Assembly (NCBI RefSeq): GCF_002149015.1 | Contig: NZ_NGFO01000017.1 | Location: forward strand, 1 to 37,950 | Origin: Gordonia lacunae | GTDB lineage: Bacteria; Actinomycetota; Actinomycetes; Mycobacteriales; Mycobacteriaceae | Direction of reading: 5' to 3' | DNA length: 37,950 bases | Part shown: piece after piece, positions 1 through 8,874 of the stretch | How positions within the stretch are numbered: the stretch's first letter is position 1 | Layout of the letters: the number at the start of each line of letters is the position of its first letter | Translations under genes and position numbers: made by a program | The notes under the pieces: generated by a model | Databases searched by the model: none | What the model was told of the DNA's origin: nothing | What the model saw: the letters and a program-made list of their open reading frames with translations, nothing else

Positions 1-1
1 C

Positions 2-448
2 TGCGACTGCGACCTCGACCACGTCGTCGAATACGACCACACCCACCCCGCCCGGGGCGGGGCGACGTCGAGTGAGAACCTCAACAGCAAATGCCGGGGT
101 GCGCATCTGTTGAAAACCTTCGGCGACTGGGTTGATGTGCAGTACCGCGACCGCGAGGGTCGTCTGGTCACCGAATACCTAACCCCCGAAGGCCTCACCC
201 TGTACGGGGACGCCGAAACGCTCGAAGACACCTTCCCCAACCTGCGGCGGATCCGGTTCGAACAGCCTGCCCAAGCACCACCCACACCACGGGTCATAAC
301 CCCGGCCGACAACCCCGAACGCACCCGCAGCCGACTCGACGCCAAACTGGCCCGCCGGCGAAACGAACGCGCCCGCAACAAGAGGCAACGCGAGGCCGAG
401 TTGGAGGCCGATCGACAGGACTTCCTCGACAACCCTCCGCCGTTCTGA
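2..448 (+). CDS. DUF222/HNH endonuclease-like protein, C-terminal part (5' end outside window)
   Basis: The frame is open to the left edge, so this is the C-terminal ~148 residues of a longer protein. It begins with a compact HNH region: a CDLDHV segment, then a serine/asparagine-rich linker (TSSENLNSKC) and a GAHLLKT segment. This is the usual spacing of the HNH module at the end of actinobacterial DUF222 ('13E12 repeat') proteins. The tail is charged and Arg/Glu-rich and ends in PPPF, also typical of the family. HNH modules bind a metal and cleave DNA, but the cellular role of DUF222 proteins is not established. They are often multicopy in Mycobacteriales. An in-frame TTG at 110 is not the real start, because the HNH motif lies upstream of it. 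I am confident of the family, not of the function. Confidence 0.85.
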   Translation, partial: CDCDLDHVVEYDHTHPARGGATSSENLNSKCRGAHLLKTFGDWVDVQYRDREGRLVTEYLTPEGLTLYGDAETLEDTFPNLRRIRFEQPAQAPPTPRVITPADNPERTRSRLDAKLARRRNERARNKRQREAELEADRQDFLDNPPPF

Positions 449-501
449 AACCGGTTGCAGCGGTCGCACTTTGGGGCCTGATCGCATAAGGGGTCCGGAC
501 G

Positions 502-539
502 CAAGAATCCCCAGCAGGGTGAACTGCTGGGGATTGTTG
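502..539 (-). terminator. Hairpin terminator after the tRNA-Glu-Asp-Phe cluster
   Basis: A perfect 12-bp inverted repeat (506-517 and 524-535) with a 6-nt loop extends to about 16 bp with one mismatch. It lies immediately 3' of tRNA-Phe on the minus strand and is followed there by a short T-containing run. It probably ends the leftward tRNA transcript. Being symmetrical, it may also end the rightward DUF222/HNH transcript. Confidence 0.75.
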
Positions 540-616
540 TGGTGGCCAGAGTCGGGATCGAACCGACGACCTTCCGCTTTTCAGGCGGACGCTCGTACCA
601 ACTGAGCTACCTGGCC
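540..616 (-). tRNA. tRNA-Phe (GAA)
   Basis: Read on the minus strand it folds as a standard cloverleaf. The acceptor arm is GGCCAGG/TCTGGCC with one G-T pair, the D-arm contains AGCTCAGTTGG, the anticodon loop is CTGAAAA (anticodon GAA) and the T-loop is GTTCGATCC. The 3' CCA is encoded at 540-542. It is the last of three leftward tRNAs and is followed directly by a terminator hairpin. Confidence 0.97.
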
Positions 617-650
617 GGAAGGCACCGGTTGTCATTGAAACCGAAACCTT

Positions 651-727
651 TGGCGACCCTGACGGGACTCGAACCCGCGACCTCCGCCGTGACAGGGCGG
701 CGCGCTAACCAACTGCGCCACAGGGCC
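651..727 (-). tRNA. tRNA-Asp (GTC)
   Basis: The minus-strand cloverleaf has acceptor strand GGCCCTG pairing with CAGGGTC, anticodon loop CTGTCAC (GTC) and T-loop GTTCGAGTC. CCA is encoded at 651-653. It is the middle gene of the leftward Glu-Asp-Phe cluster, 34 nt from tRNA-Phe. Confidence 0.97.
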
Positions 728-774
728 TTGTTAAATTATCTGCGCGATACTCGTTACCGAGTGCCGCGCAGGCG

Positions 775-847
775 TACCCCCTACGGGATTCGAACCCGCG
801 CTACCGCCTTGAAAGGGCGGCGTCCTAGGCCGCTAGACGAAGGGGGC
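775..847 (-). tRNA. tRNA-Glu (TTC)
   Basis: The minus-strand cloverleaf has acceptor GCCCCCT/AGGGGGT, a D-arm with GTCTAGCGGCC, anticodon loop CTTTCAA (TTC) and T-loop GTTCGAATC. The discriminator base is A. CCA is not encoded, unlike its two neighbours. It is the first gene of the leftward cluster. The Glu-Asp-Phe order is common in Mycobacteriales. Confidence 0.96.
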
Positions 848-1030
848 CGGTCGTGTTCTCCGTTGGGAGCTTCGATAGCTTATGACAGGTGCCGCGCAAA
901 CCACAAATCGCCTGCTCAAGGCCACAAACGGGCCATCCTGCGCAGCTCGCCGACACGCACACCGAGGCTCGCGTTCAGCGCGCCCCGGCACGTTGTAAAC
1001 TCATCGACGCCCCGGGTCACCGAGGCACGC

Positions 1031-1106
1031 GCCCCTATAGCTCAGTTGGTAGAGCTACGGACTTTTAATCCGCAGGTCCCAGGTTCGAGCCCTGGTGGGG
1101 GCACCA
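1031..1106 (+). tRNA. tRNA-Lys (TTT)
   Basis: The plus-strand cloverleaf has acceptor GCCCCTA/TGGGGGC, D-arm AGCTCAGTTGGTAGAGC, anticodon loop CTTTTAA (TTT) and T-loop GTTCGAGCC. CCA is encoded. It is transcribed away from the other three tRNAs. The 183 nt between them hold no gene I can see. Confidence 0.97.
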
Positions 1107-1268
1107 TCATGACCAGGCGATTCGCTCACACGGCGGGTCGCTTTCGTCATTCCCGGTGCGTCCGTGCCCGCCGGGGGGCACTTCCGGCTCGGCGCGACCA
1201 CTCACCCGAACGGATGAAATCACAGATAGCGCAGTGAAGTTCGGCCGCTGTACGCGGATACTCTGGCC

Positions 1269-2108
1269 GTGGTCCGGATTCGCCTTGCTCTCGTCGCAGC
1301 TCTCACCATCGCGCTCTGCTGGGCGATCGCGCCGCCGGCGCCCGCAGCTCCGGGCGCACCTGAGTACGTCGCCTTGGGCGATTCGCGCGCCGCGGCGCCC
1401 ACCCGTACGTCCGCCCGTCAACCAGATGGGTGTGGGCGCACACTCGACGGCTACCCGGCGCACGTCGCCTCACAACTGGGGGTGACCTACAAGTCGGTAG
1501 CCTGCGTCAACGCCCACACCGCGGACGTCACGTCCAACCCGCAGCTGACGATGTTCGGCCCCCGGCCCGTCCAGATCAATGCGCTGTCCAGCTCGACGCG
1601 ACTCGTGACACTGTCGATCGGCGGTAACGATCTGGGATGGTGGTCGCTCGTCTCGTCCTGCTTCACGCGCAGGTTCGGTCAGGACGCCAGGTGCCGGCAC
1701 GACCGCACGATGGCGCGACGAATCGACGCCGGCCTGACGGCAGTAGCGCCGAGGATCGCGACGACGCTGGACAAGATCGCCTCGCGAGCGCCCAGCGCCC
1801 GCGTCGTCCTCGTCGGCCATGGGGGCTACTACGGCCGAACCGGCTGCCCCGACGAGGCGAACATCAGCACCGCAGACGCCGCGTACCTACGGACGTTCTT
1901 CGACCGGTTCGACGCGATCCTGCGCACTGCTGCCGTCACCCGGTCGATGACGTTCGTGGATGTCGCCACCCCTGCCGTCGGCCATGACGCATGCGCCGGC
2001 ACTGCGCGATGGTTCGAGGGGAATGTCTCGCGATCGCAGACACCACCTCGCCACCCGACGCCACTCGGAAGCAGGGCGATCGCGGGTCTGATCGTGAACG
2101 CCCTCTGA
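1269..2108 (+). CDS. Secreted SGNH/GDSL-family hydrolase
   Basis: This is a 279-residue protein from a GTG start. A signal peptide covers about residues 1-27 (hydrophobic core LALVAALTIALCW, likely cleavage after APAA), so the enzyme is exported. SGNH blocks are visible: GDS at 37-39 with Ser39 as the expected nucleophile, GGND at 118-121, and a C-terminal RHPTPLG block with His262. The family hydrolyses ester bonds in lipids or carbohydrates, and several secreted members exist in mycobacteria and Gordonia. The residues after GDS (RAAAPT) lack the glycine usual in this block, a small deviation. Several cysteines suggest disulfides. No strong Shine-Dalgarno sequence is seen. It stands alone between tRNA-Lys and the polysaccharide leader. 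The substrate is unknown. Confidence 0.85.
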   Translation: MVRIRLALVAALTIALCWAIAPPAPAAPGAPEYVALGDSRAAAPTRTSARQPDGCGRTLDGYPAHVASQLGVTYKSVACVNAHTADVTSNPQLTMFGPRPVQINALSSSTRLVTLSIGGNDLGWWSLVSSCFTRRFGQDARCRHDRTMARRIDAGLTAVAPRIATTLDKIASRAPSARVVLVGHGGYYGRTGCPDEANISTADAAYLRTFFDRFDAILRTAAVTRSMTFVDVATPAVGHDACAGTARWFEGNVSRSQTPPRHPTPLGSRAIAGLIVNAL

Positions 2109-2675
2109 CCGAGGTTCCACCGAGACCTGACGAGCACGCCCCAGGCTGCCGAAAAACGTTCTCATCGCGCCTGTTTCACCGGGAGCCGCCCCGGTGACCA
2201 CCGGCCGCCTCGCCGGCCCGGGCTCCGACACGACCGACAACTCCGAGACACGCCGACTCGGTACAAAATTGTGCCAACTCCGCGGCACATCCGCAGCACC
2301 CGTATCAACCGACAGCGAGACGCTTTCAGCCGAACGTCTCGCAACAATCGGCCCCTTTCTTCCCCCATTCCCGATCGTTGCGATCGCGTCGGCGACTAAC
2401 ACGAAAAACGATTCACAAACACAAGCGGTCAATAGTCAACCGGGATTCATCAACCTTGGATTGTCAACTCGCAAGGCACAAGCGAGCATCCACCCTCACC
2501 GATTCAGACACCGCCGCGCACCCCACCCTGCCCCCGTCAGGGAATAACCTCAGCTCAAACCCCCTGAGACCAAGCCCATGAGACAATCTGCGTTGTCGTA
2601 TCGACGCCGTTCTCGGCGGTCGGAACACTCGACAAGAATCACCTGACAAACGTTTCCAAGCCCCCTCCGAGCTGA

Positions 2676-2715
2676 TCCGACAATCTCCGACAATCGCGCT
2701 CAGACACCGCGATTG
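2676..2715. promoter_or_regulatory. Tandem 10-bp repeat followed by an 8-bp inverted repeat, possible operator
   Basis: The 10-mer TCCGACAATC occurs twice in direct tandem (2676-2685 and 2686-2695). The second copy runs into an inverted repeat, CAATCGCG (2691-2698) and CGCGATTG (2708-2715), with a 9-nt spacer. It lies about 175 bp before the first gene of locus 1. The repeats are read directly from the sequence. A regulatory role is inferred. Confidence 0.35.
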
Positions 2716-2765
2716 AGTCGCTTGTCCAGGTTGCGCCGGATTTCGATTAAAGGGCTGTGGTTCGT

Positions 2766-2796
2766 TTGGACCAACACCGAAAGCGATCTGTGTAAA
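2766..2796 (+). promoter_or_regulatory. Weak promoter candidate for locus 1
   Basis: TTGGAC (2766-2771) and TGTAAA (2791-2796) are separated by 19 bp, about 95 bp upstream of the first start codon. Both hexamers match the sigma-70-type consensus only partly and the spacing is long, so this is tentative. Confidence 0.22.
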
Positions 2797-2890
2797 AGCT
2801 CCGGAATGCGTTGTAGGGTTCCGAATTGCCAAGGCAGCGAGCCGATCGAATACACCGACCGTTCGCCTCGGCTTCACTCAGGGGGAGTAC

Positions 2891-4411
2891 ATGAGCGTTC
2901 CAGTTGACCGGTTCACGCGTGCCTTCATCGGCACCGACCGTGCACCGGGCGCGACGCCGACCACGTCGCAGAGTTGGCTCGTCCAGTACGCGCGGCACGT
3001 CGCGTGGACCGATCTGTCGCTCATCTCGATCGCCGTCCTGACCGGGCAGTTCCTCCGGTTCGGCGCCGACCCCTTCCGACCTATCGGCCGCGATGGAATC
3101 CCCGCGCTCCTGGTCACCGTGACACTCATCGTCGGATGGCAGACGGCGTTGCGCATCGGACAGGCCGGCGATCCCCGCATCCTGGGCACCGGACCTGTTG
3201 AGTATCACCGTGTCCTGAGCGCCTGTTTCGTCTGTTTCGGAGCCTGGGCGATCATCGACCTCGCATTCGCTCTGGGTATCGCCCGGGGGTTCATCGCGAT
3301 CGCTCTCCCGGCCGGGACGCTGATGCTCATCGCCGGCCGATGGGCCTGGCGCCGACACCTGCTGGTGGGCCGCGAGAGCGGACGATTCCTGCGATCGGTA
3401 CTGGTCGTGGGCTCGAGATCATCCGCTCGTGCGCTCATCGATCGGCTGAACACCAACCCCGCCCTCGGTTACCGCGTCGTCGGGGTGTGCCTGACCGACC
3501 CCCTCGGCGCCGCTCCGACCCCGAGATTCGCCGGACACGCGACCCAGGGCGTGGTCGCCGAAGTCCCGGTCTTCGCCGGCTACGACCGGGCTTCCGAACT
3601 GGTCCGCACGTGCGGGGCCAACACCGTTGCCGTGACCTCCGCCGACGCACTCGGCCATCGAGCGATGCGTGAACTGTCGTGGGAGCTCGAGAACTGCGAC
3701 GTCGAGATGCTCGTGGCCCCGGGACTGATCGACGTCGCCGGCCCGCGGATCACCATGCGTCCCGAGGCCGGCCTCCCCCTGCTCCACATCGATCGGCCGC
3801 GGTACAAGGGGGCCAACCGTTTCCTGAAGCAGACCTTCGACAAGGTTTTGACAGTGGTTGCGCTGGTGGTTCTTTCACCCCTGCTGGTCCTGTGCGCACT
3901 CGCGGTGAAGGTCGACAGCAGAGGCCCGGTGTTCTACCGCGCCGAACGCATCGGCACCGACAACACCCCGTTCGCCATGTGGAAGTTCCGCTCGATGGTC
4001 GTCGACGCGGACACCATGCGCGCCGGTCTCGCCGTCCGCGACGACGGGAACGGTGTGCTCTTCAAACTCCACGCCGATCCGCGCGTCACCCGTGTCGGTC
4101 GAATCATCCGGCGCTACAGCCTCGACGAACTGCCGCAGTTGTTCAACGTGCTGGGCGGGACGATGAGCCTCGTCGGTCCGCGTCCGCCCTTGCGTGAGGA
4201 GGTCGAGTCCTATGACCCGGTCGTCCGGCGACGCATGCTGGTCCGCCCTGGGATGACGGGCCTGTGGCAGATCTCCGGCCGCAGCGACCTCTCCTGGGAG
4301 GACTCCGTGCGACTCGATCTCTCCTACGTCGAGAACTGGTCACTGACCACCGATCTCGTCATCCTGTGGCGGACCGCGAGCGCCGTTCTGTCTCGCCGGG
4401 GCGCCTATTGA
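2891..4411 (+). CDS. Polyprenyl-phosphate sugar-1-phosphate transferase (priming enzyme, locus 1)
   Basis: This 506-residue enzyme is expected to start a repeat unit by moving a sugar-1-phosphate (commonly glucose or galactose) from a UDP-sugar to undecaprenyl phosphate at the inner membrane. The N-terminus has about four membrane segments (roughly 41-57, 71-88, 109-128, 130-150). A Rossmann-like CoA-binding-type region follows (~168-300), then another membrane segment (~319-342) and the catalytic bacterial sugar transferase domain to the end. Family hallmarks are KFRSM, LDELPQL (Asp412-Glu413), SLVGPRPP and PGMTGLWQ. The ATG is preceded by GGGGGAG. It is the first gene of locus 1. A close paralog lies at 31666-33177 (-). 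Sugar specificity cannot be read from the sequence. Confidence 0.93.
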   Translation: MSVPVDRFTRAFIGTDRAPGATPTTSQSWLVQYARHVAWTDLSLISIAVLTGQFLRFGADPFRPIGRDGIPALLVTVTLIVGWQTALRIGQAGDPRILGTGPVEYHRVLSACFVCFGAWAIIDLAFALGIARGFIAIALPAGTLMLIAGRWAWRRHLLVGRESGRFLRSVLVVGSRSSARALIDRLNTNPALGYRVVGVCLTDPLGAAPTPRFAGHATQGVVAEVPVFAGYDRASELVRTCGANTVAVTSADALGHRAMRELSWELENCDVEMLVAPGLIDVAGPRITMRPEAGLPLLHIDRPRYKGANRFLKQTFDKVLTVVALVVLSPLLVLCALAVKVDSRGPVFYRAERIGTDNTPFAMWKFRSMVVDADTMRAGLAVRDDGNGVLFKLHADPRVTRVGRIIRRYSLDELPQLFNVLGGTMSLVGPRPPLREEVESYDPVVRRRMLVRPGMTGLWQISGRSDLSWEDSVRLDLSYVENWSLTTDLVILWRTASAVLSRRGAY

Positions 4412-4473
4412 CCGCCGCGTCCGCCCACCATCCGCACCACCACCACGGATCGACACCACTCGAAGGAAACATC

Positions 4474-5505
4474 ATGAAGAAGGCCCTGATCACCGGGATC
4501 ACCGGTCAGGACGGTTCCTACCTCGCCGAACTGCTCCTGTCCAAAGGCTATGAGGTACACGGACTGATCCGACGCTCGTCGTCGTTCAACACCGCCCGGA
4601 TCGACCACCTCTACCAGGATCCGCACGACCCGTTCGCCCGCCTGTTCCTGCACTACGGCGATCTCAGCGACGGCGCTCGGCTGGTCACGCTGCTCGGGTC
4701 CATCGACCCGGACGAGGTCTACAACCTGGCCGCGCAGTCGCACGTCCGCGTCAGCTTCGACGAGCCCGAGCACACCGGCGACACCACCGGCATCGGCTCG
4801 GTCCGACTGTTGGAAGCGGTGCGCCAGGCCGGCATTCGTTGCCGGTACTACCAGGCGTCCAGCTCGGAGATGTTCGGCGCGTCTCCCCCGCCGCAGAACG
4901 AGGACACCCTGTTCTACCCGCGTTCTCCGTATGGGGCGGCAAAGGTCTACTCGTACTGGGTCACTCGTAACTACCGCGAGGCCTACGGCCTGTTCGCCGT
5001 GAACGGCATCCTTTTCAACCATGAATCTCCCCGCCGTGGTGAGACTTTCGTGACACGCAAGATCACCCGCGCGGTCGCCCGTATCAAGGCCGGCGTGCAG
5101 AAGGACCTCTACATGGGCAATCTCGACGCCGTGCGCGACTGGGGTTACGCGCCGGAATACGTCGAGGGCATGTGGCGCATGCTGCAGGCCGACGAGCCCT
5201 CCGACTACGTGCTCGCGACCGGTGTGCCCTTCACCGTCCGCGACTTCCTCCAGCACGCCTTCGATCACGCCGGTCTCGACTGGCGCGACCATGTCGTCTT
5301 CGACGAACGCTACCTGCGTCCCACCGAGGTCGACTCGCTGATCGGCGACGCGTCGAAGGCCGAGCTGGATCTCGGCTGGCGGGCCGCGGTCCGTGCACCG
5401 GAGCTCGCCCGGATCATGGTCGACGCCGACATCGCAGCCCTGAAATGCGAAGGCACGGAATGGATCGACAAGCCCCAGCTGCTCGCCTGGAGTCGCGCGT
5501 CATGA
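4474..5505 (+). CDS. gmd: GDP-mannose 4,6-dehydratase
   Basis: 343 residues, full length for Gmd. It converts GDP-D-mannose to GDP-4-keto-6-deoxy-D-mannose, the first step to GDP-L-fucose or related 6-deoxy sugars. It is an extended short-chain dehydrogenase with nucleotide-binding GxxGxxG at Gly8/11/14, Ser131-Glu132 in SSSEMFG, and the Tyr153-xxx-Lys157 pair in [23 protein letters not shown] is a diagnostic Gmd stretch. I chose the ATG at 4474 because GAAGGAAA precedes it and homology begins there. The longer upstream frame runs back through the priming-enzyme gene and a His-rich non-coding stretch. The stop overlaps the next gene by ATGA. GDP-mannose supply genes are not in the window. Confidence 0.96.
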   Translation: MKKALITGITGQDGSYLAELLLSKGYEVHGLIRRSSSFNTARIDHLYQDPHDPFARLFLHYGDLSDGARLVTLLGSIDPDEVYNLAAQSHVRVSFDEPEHTGDTTGIGSVRLLEAVRQAGIRCRYYQASSSEMFGASPPPQNEDTLFYPRSPYGAAKVYSYWVTRNYREAYGLFAVNGILFNHESPRRGETFVTRKITRAVARIKAGVQKDLYMGNLDAVRDWGYAPEYVEGMWRMLQADEPSDYVLATGVPFTVRDFLQHAFDHAGLDWRDHVVFDERYLRPTEVDSLIGDASKAELDLGWRAAVRAPELARIMVDADIAALKCEGTEWIDKPQLLAWSRAS

Positions 5506-6521
5506 CCACGGCCACTCCGCGGTCGCGCTGGTCACCGGGACCGATCGACCCGTCGGCCGCTGTGTACGTCGCAGGCCATCGCGGCCTCGCCGGATCGGCG
5601 CTCGTGCGGGCGCTACGGCGACGGGGAATCACCGACATACTCGGGCGCACCAGCCGCGAGCTCGACCTCCGCGACCGGCACAGCGTCTTCGAGTTCTTCG
5701 CACACAACACACCTGACGTCGTGATCCTGGCCGCGGCCCGGGTGGGTGGGATCGCCGCGAACAACACCTGGCCCGTCGACTTCCTCTCCGAGAACCTGCG
5801 CATCCAGGTCAACGTCCTCGACGCGGCGGCGGCACACGGCGTCGAGCGCGTGCTGTTCCTCGGCTCATCGTGCATCTACCCCAAGTTCGCACCGCAGCCG
5901 ATCCGCGAGGATGCACTGCTCACCGGCGCCCTGGAACCGACCAATGATGCCTACGCGGTCGCCAAGATCGCGGGAATCACTCAGGTGCAGGCGACACGAC
6001 GCCAGTACGGGCTGCCCTGGATCTCCGCGATGCCCACCAACCTGTACGGACCGAACGACAACTTCGCCGGCGAGACAAGCCACTTGCTGCCGGCGATGAT
6101 CCGACGCTACGAATCGGCGCGCCGGGAGGCCGCGCCGAGCGTGACCAACTGGGGAAGCGGTACCCCGCGCCGCGAGCTACTCCACGTCGACGACATGGCC
6201 GAGGCCTGCCTGTACCTGCTCGAAAACCACGACGACCCGCGCCAGGTCAACATCGGCACCGGCGTGGACCATTCGATCGCCGAGATCGCCGAGATCGTGG
6301 CCGTCGCCGTGGGCTACGACGGCACCGTCGACTGGGACACCACCAAACCCGACGGAACGCCACGGAAGCTGCTCGACGTCAGCACCATTCACAACCTGGG
6401 ATGGCGGCCGACGATCAGTCTCGAACGGGGTGTCGCCGAGGTGGTCGAGTGGTATCGGGCTGCACACCACCCCGAGATGGACGCCTTCTCAGAGATCGGG
6501 GCCGGCGATGTCCGGATCTGA
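5502..6521 (+). CDS. fcl: GDP-L-fucose synthase (GDP-4-keto-6-deoxymannose 3,5-epimerase/4-reductase)
   Basis: 339 residues. It turns the Gmd product into GDP-L-fucose using NADPH. Visible motifs are the nucleotide-binding GHRGLAG (25-31), GSSCIYP with Cys124, the Tyr151-xxx-Lys155 pair in YAVAK, and NLYGPNDNF and RRELLHVDD, all typical of WcaG/Fcl proteins. The ATG at 5502 overlaps the gmd stop (ATGA), so the two are translationally coupled. A longer upstream frame is only a shadow of gmd. The 3' end overlaps by 33 nt the end of an acetyltransferase gene on the other strand. The pair predicts L-fucose in the locus 1 polymer. Confidence 0.95.
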   Translation: MTTATPRSRWSPGPIDPSAAVYVAGHRGLAGSALVRALRRRGITDILGRTSRELDLRDRHSVFEFFAHNTPDVVILAAARVGGIAANNTWPVDFLSENLRIQVNVLDAAAAHGVERVLFLGSSCIYPKFAPQPIREDALLTGALEPTNDAYAVAKIAGITQVQATRRQYGLPWISAMPTNLYGPNDNFAGETSHLLPAMIRRYESARREAAPSVTNWGSGTPRRELLHVDDMAEACLYLLENHDDPRQVNIGTGVDHSIAEIAEIVAVAVGYDGTVDWDTTKPDGTPRKLLDVSTIHNLGWRPTISLERGVAEVVEWYRAAHHPEMDAFSEIGAGDVRI

Positions 6522-6980
6522 GTCGTCGGTGATCACCGACGCCACCACCACCGTCCCGGGCGCGACGTCCCGGGAGACCACCGCGGCGGCTCCCACCACC
6601 GCGCGTCGTCCGATGGTCACCGGGCCGGTCACCCGCGCACGCAGCGCTATCCACGCACCGCTCTCGACCACGAGCTCACCGTGCGCACCGGCCGGGGACA
6701 GCAGCGCGGCCGCTTGGGACACCACGACGTTCGCGCCGATCCGGATCGAGCCTGCGCTGTCGAGAGTCACCGCCTCGCCGATCCAGGAGTCCTCGCCGAT
6801 CGCGAGCCGCGCCGGACTCGTCACCCGCACGCGCGGCCGCATCAGCACACCGCGACCGATCTGTGCACCGAACATCCGAAGCGCCGCCAGCCGAACGGAA
6901 TTGGGAACGAAGACCAACCCGATCGCGCGCATCACGAAAGGCCAAGCCAGCGATGACAACTGAGCTAACACGATCGCCAT
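6489..6980 (-). CDS. WcaF-like left-handed beta-helix acetyltransferase, opposite strand inside locus 1
   Basis: 163 residues. An amphipathic N-terminus is followed by hexapeptide repeats (for example RLAIGEDSWIGEAV, IRIGANVVV, VTIGRRAVVGAAAVV), so it belongs to the LbH acyltransferases that acetylate sugars. It resembles WcaF-type colanic-acid acetyltransferases but lacks the full loop with the usual HD motif (only AGAHGEL remains) and the C-terminal GNPA motif. Activity may be altered. It is antisense to the operon. Its 3' end overlaps fcl by 33 nt and its 5' end overlaps the next plus-strand gene by 28 nt if the first ATG is used. Another ATG at 6932 would remove that overlap. No clear ribosome-binding site is seen for either start. 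Confidence 0.75.
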   Translation of the reverse strand: MAIVLAQLSSLAWPFVMRAIGLVFVPNSVRLAALRMFGAQIGRGVLMRPRVRVTSPARLAIGEDSWIGEAVTLDSAGSIRIGANVVVSQAAALLSPAGAHGELVVESGAWIALRARVTGPVTIGRRAVVGAAAVVSRDVAPGTVVVASVITDDSDPDIAGPDL

Positions 6981-8299
6981 CGTATCGAACCGTGCGCCGT
7001 CCGGGCCCGGTGAACGACGTCGTCGAACCGACGAATCGGCCCGCGGGCCGCAAGTGTGTCGACTTCATCGCGATCAACTACGCCCCCGAGGTCACCGGGA
7101 TCGCGCCCTACGTCACCGACATCACCCGACGCCTCGCCGCACGCGGATGGAGCGTACGAGTCATCACCGGTTACCCGCACTACCCGCAGTGGCGGCTCGA
7201 CGGGGACATGTCCGACTACACGTCCACGGTTGTCGATCAGGGCGTCATCGTGGTGCGAGTACCGCACAGCATTCCGGAGGGCACCGCGCTGGTGTCCCGC
7301 TCGCGCATGGAACTCGAGTTCGGACTGCGCGCCATCGTCGCCCACCTGCGACCGGACGCCGTCACCGTCATGGCCAGCCCGCCGCTCATCGCGTCGGCGC
7401 TGGTGATGATGCGTCGCAAGGTCGGGCACCGCACGCTGTCGCCGATGGGGGTCTGGGTCCACGACCTGTACAGCCAGGCAGTCAGCGAAGCCGCCGCGGG
7501 CGGGTCCCTCAGCCGCACCCTCGTGAGCAGACTCGAGAAGTTCGCCCTCCGCTCCGCCGACGAGGTGGCGGTCGTGCATCCGCGTTTCGGCGAGATCATC
7601 GTCGATCGTCTCGGCGTCGACCCCACGGTGGTCACCCACGTCCGCAATTGGACCCAGGTGCGCCACGAACCACGGGCACCCCGGGATGTCGCTCGAGCCC
7701 GGTTCGGCATTCCCACCGACGCGATCGTCGCGGTGCACGCCGGCAACATGGGCCAGAAACAGGGCCTGGAGAACCTGGTCGATGCCGCCCGACTCGTCGC
7801 CGACTCATCGGACGCAGCGCGCAAGGTGCGCCTCTTCCTGGTCGGAGACGGCAATCAGCGCCGGCATCTCGAGGACCGCGCACACGGCTGCACGGACGTC
7901 ACGTTCGTCGACTCCCTTCCCGACGATCAGTTCCACCTCATGCTCTCGGCCGCCGACGTCCTGGTGGTCAACGAGAAGCCCGGCGTCGTCGAGATGTCGC
8001 TGCCGAGCAAGCTGACCACCTATTTCAGTTATGGAATACCGGTGGTGGCAGCAGTTTCCGATGAAGGGATCACCGCGGCCGAGGTCCGGCATTCGCGCGC
8101 GGGCGTCGTCGTGCCGGCTGGCGACCCGGCCGCCCTGCTCGCCGCGATCGCGCAGGTCGCCGTCGACACCATCGGCGCACAGGCGATGGGCGACGCCGGC
8201 GAGCGGTATTCGCGAGAGGTTCTCGGCGCCGACGCCGCCGTGGAGAGGTTCGAGACGTGGCTGCGCAAGCTGTCGCACCATGCCTCGGTGCGGGCATGA
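6953..8299 (+). CDS. WcaI-like GT4 glycosyltransferase
   Basis: 448 residues, GT-B fold. The N-terminal segment FIAINYAPEVTGIAPY and the following TGYPHYPQWR are characteristic of WcaI-type colanic acid glycosyltransferases (putative fucosyltransferases). The C-terminal nucleotide-sugar domain has AGNMGQKQGLENLVDA and the SLPSKLTTYFSYGIPVVAA region. It should add a sugar, plausibly fucose given gmd-fcl, to the lipid-linked repeat on the cytoplasmic face. The ATG at 6953 has only a weak AAAGG upstream. A GTG at 7011 is an alternative. The stop overlaps the next start by ATGA. The donor assignment is inference from neighbours. Confidence 0.88.
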   Translation: MTTELTRSPSYRTVRRPGPVNDVVEPTNRPAGRKCVDFIAINYAPEVTGIAPYVTDITRRLAARGWSVRVITGYPHYPQWRLDGDMSDYTSTVVDQGVIVVRVPHSIPEGTALVSRSRMELEFGLRAIVAHLRPDAVTVMASPPLIASALVMMRRKVGHRTLSPMGVWVHDLYSQAVSEAAAGGSLSRTLVSRLEKFALRSADEVAVVHPRFGEIIVDRLGVDPTVVTHVRNWTQVRHEPRAPRDVARARFGIPTDAIVAVHAGNMGQKQGLENLVDAARLVADSSDAARKVRLFLVGDGNQRRHLEDRAHGCTDVTFVDSLPDDQFHLMLSAADVLVVNEKPGVVEMSLPSKLTTYFSYGIPVVAAVSDEGITAAEVRHSRAGVVVPAGDPAALLAAIAQVAVDTIGAQAMGDAGERYSREVLGADAAVERFETWLRKLSHHASVRA

Positions 8300-8874
8300 C
8301 CGTGACGACACCGACCACGACAACCGCGCGCTCGGAGGTGCTCTCCGAGCTCGAACCCAGGCGCCTGCGCGACTACATCGTCGACAAGTCCGATCGCGGA
8401 CGGAATCGACTCTGGATGGTCACCTGGCTGGGCGTCGGCGCCGTCATGCGAAGCGGGGTCGGCGGCACCGCGCTGCGTGCCCGCCTGTTGCGTGCCTTCG
8501 GCGCACGGGTGGGCGCCGGGTGCGACATCCATCGCAGCTTCCGGGTCCACTTCCCGTGGAAGCTGGCCGTCGACGAGGGGGTCCGTATCGACCCCGATGT
8601 GTGGATCATCAACCCGGAGCCGGTGTCCATCGGCGCCGAATGTCTGCTCGGACGGCGGACGGTCATCTGCTCGGGCGGGCACGACCACCGTTCGCCCACT
8701 TTCACCCGCACCAGCGAGTCGGTCGTCATCAGCGATCGCTGCCACCTCGGCAACGGTGTGACAGTGCTGAAGGGCGTTGTGCTGCAGCCCGGTACGCGGG
8801 TACCGGCCGGAGCGGTGGTCATCCCGGCGATCTCGGCGATGTCGCGTCGTACGACACCGGGCGGTCGATCATGA
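8296..8874 (+). CDS. WcaF-like hexapeptide acetyltransferase
   Basis: 192 residues. After a ~60-residue N-terminal region come beta-helix repeats, with GGHDHRSPTF holding the expected catalytic His, then VISDRCHLGNGVTVLKGV and a final VPAGAVV turn. This is the canonical loop that the minus-strand homologue at 6489-6980 lacks. It likely transfers acetyl from acetyl-CoA to a sugar of the growing repeat in the cytoplasm. It starts by ATGA overlap with the upstream transferase and ends by ATGA overlap with the next. The usual C-terminal GNPA motif is replaced by a short Arg/Ser tail. Confidence 0.88.
   Translation: MTVTTPTTTTARSEVLSELEPRRLRDYIVDKSDRGRNRLWMVTWLGVGAVMRSGVGGTALRARLLRAFGARVGAGCDIHRSFRVHFPWKLAVDEGVRIDPDVWIINPEPVSIGAECLLGRRTVICSGGHDHRSPTFTRTSESVVISDRCHLGNGVTVLKGVVLQPGTRVPAGAVVIPAISAMSRRTTPGGRS

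Larger units (their letters stand above)
2109..2890. other. Gene-free leader upstream of polysaccharide locus 1
   Basis: About 780 bp without a convincing gene. Open frames here have atypical composition and no ribosome-binding sites. The stretch is less GC-rich than its flanks. It contains a tandem 10-mer and an inverted repeat near 2676-2715 and a weak promoter-like pair near 2766-2796, so its likely role is to carry the promoter and control elements of the 14-kb operon that starts at 2891. Confidence 0.55.

Noticed and set aside
539..1237. 232-residue plus-strand frame across the tRNA region
   Set aside because: It runs through four tRNA genes, three of them antisense, so its translation is an artefact of tRNA sequence.
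2747..3358. 203-residue minus-strand frame opposite the priming enzyme
   Set aside because: It is an Asp/Arg/Gly-rich antisense shadow of a clear gene, without a family or ribosome-binding site.
4264..4473. N-terminal extension of gmd including a His-rich stretch
   Set aside because: It lies in the end of the priming-enzyme gene and the 62-nt gap. Gmd homology and the ribosome-binding site begin at 4474, so the His-rich run is not a real metal-binding tail.
5172..5501. 110-residue extension of GDP-fucose synthase
   Set aside because: It is a shadow of gmd. The ATG at 5502 overlaps the gmd stop and starts a normal-length protein.
8031..8870. Long N-terminal extension of the GT4 enzyme at 8871
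   Set aside because: It is in the wrong frame across two other genes, with Arg-rich composition. The GT4 start at 8871 is clear.
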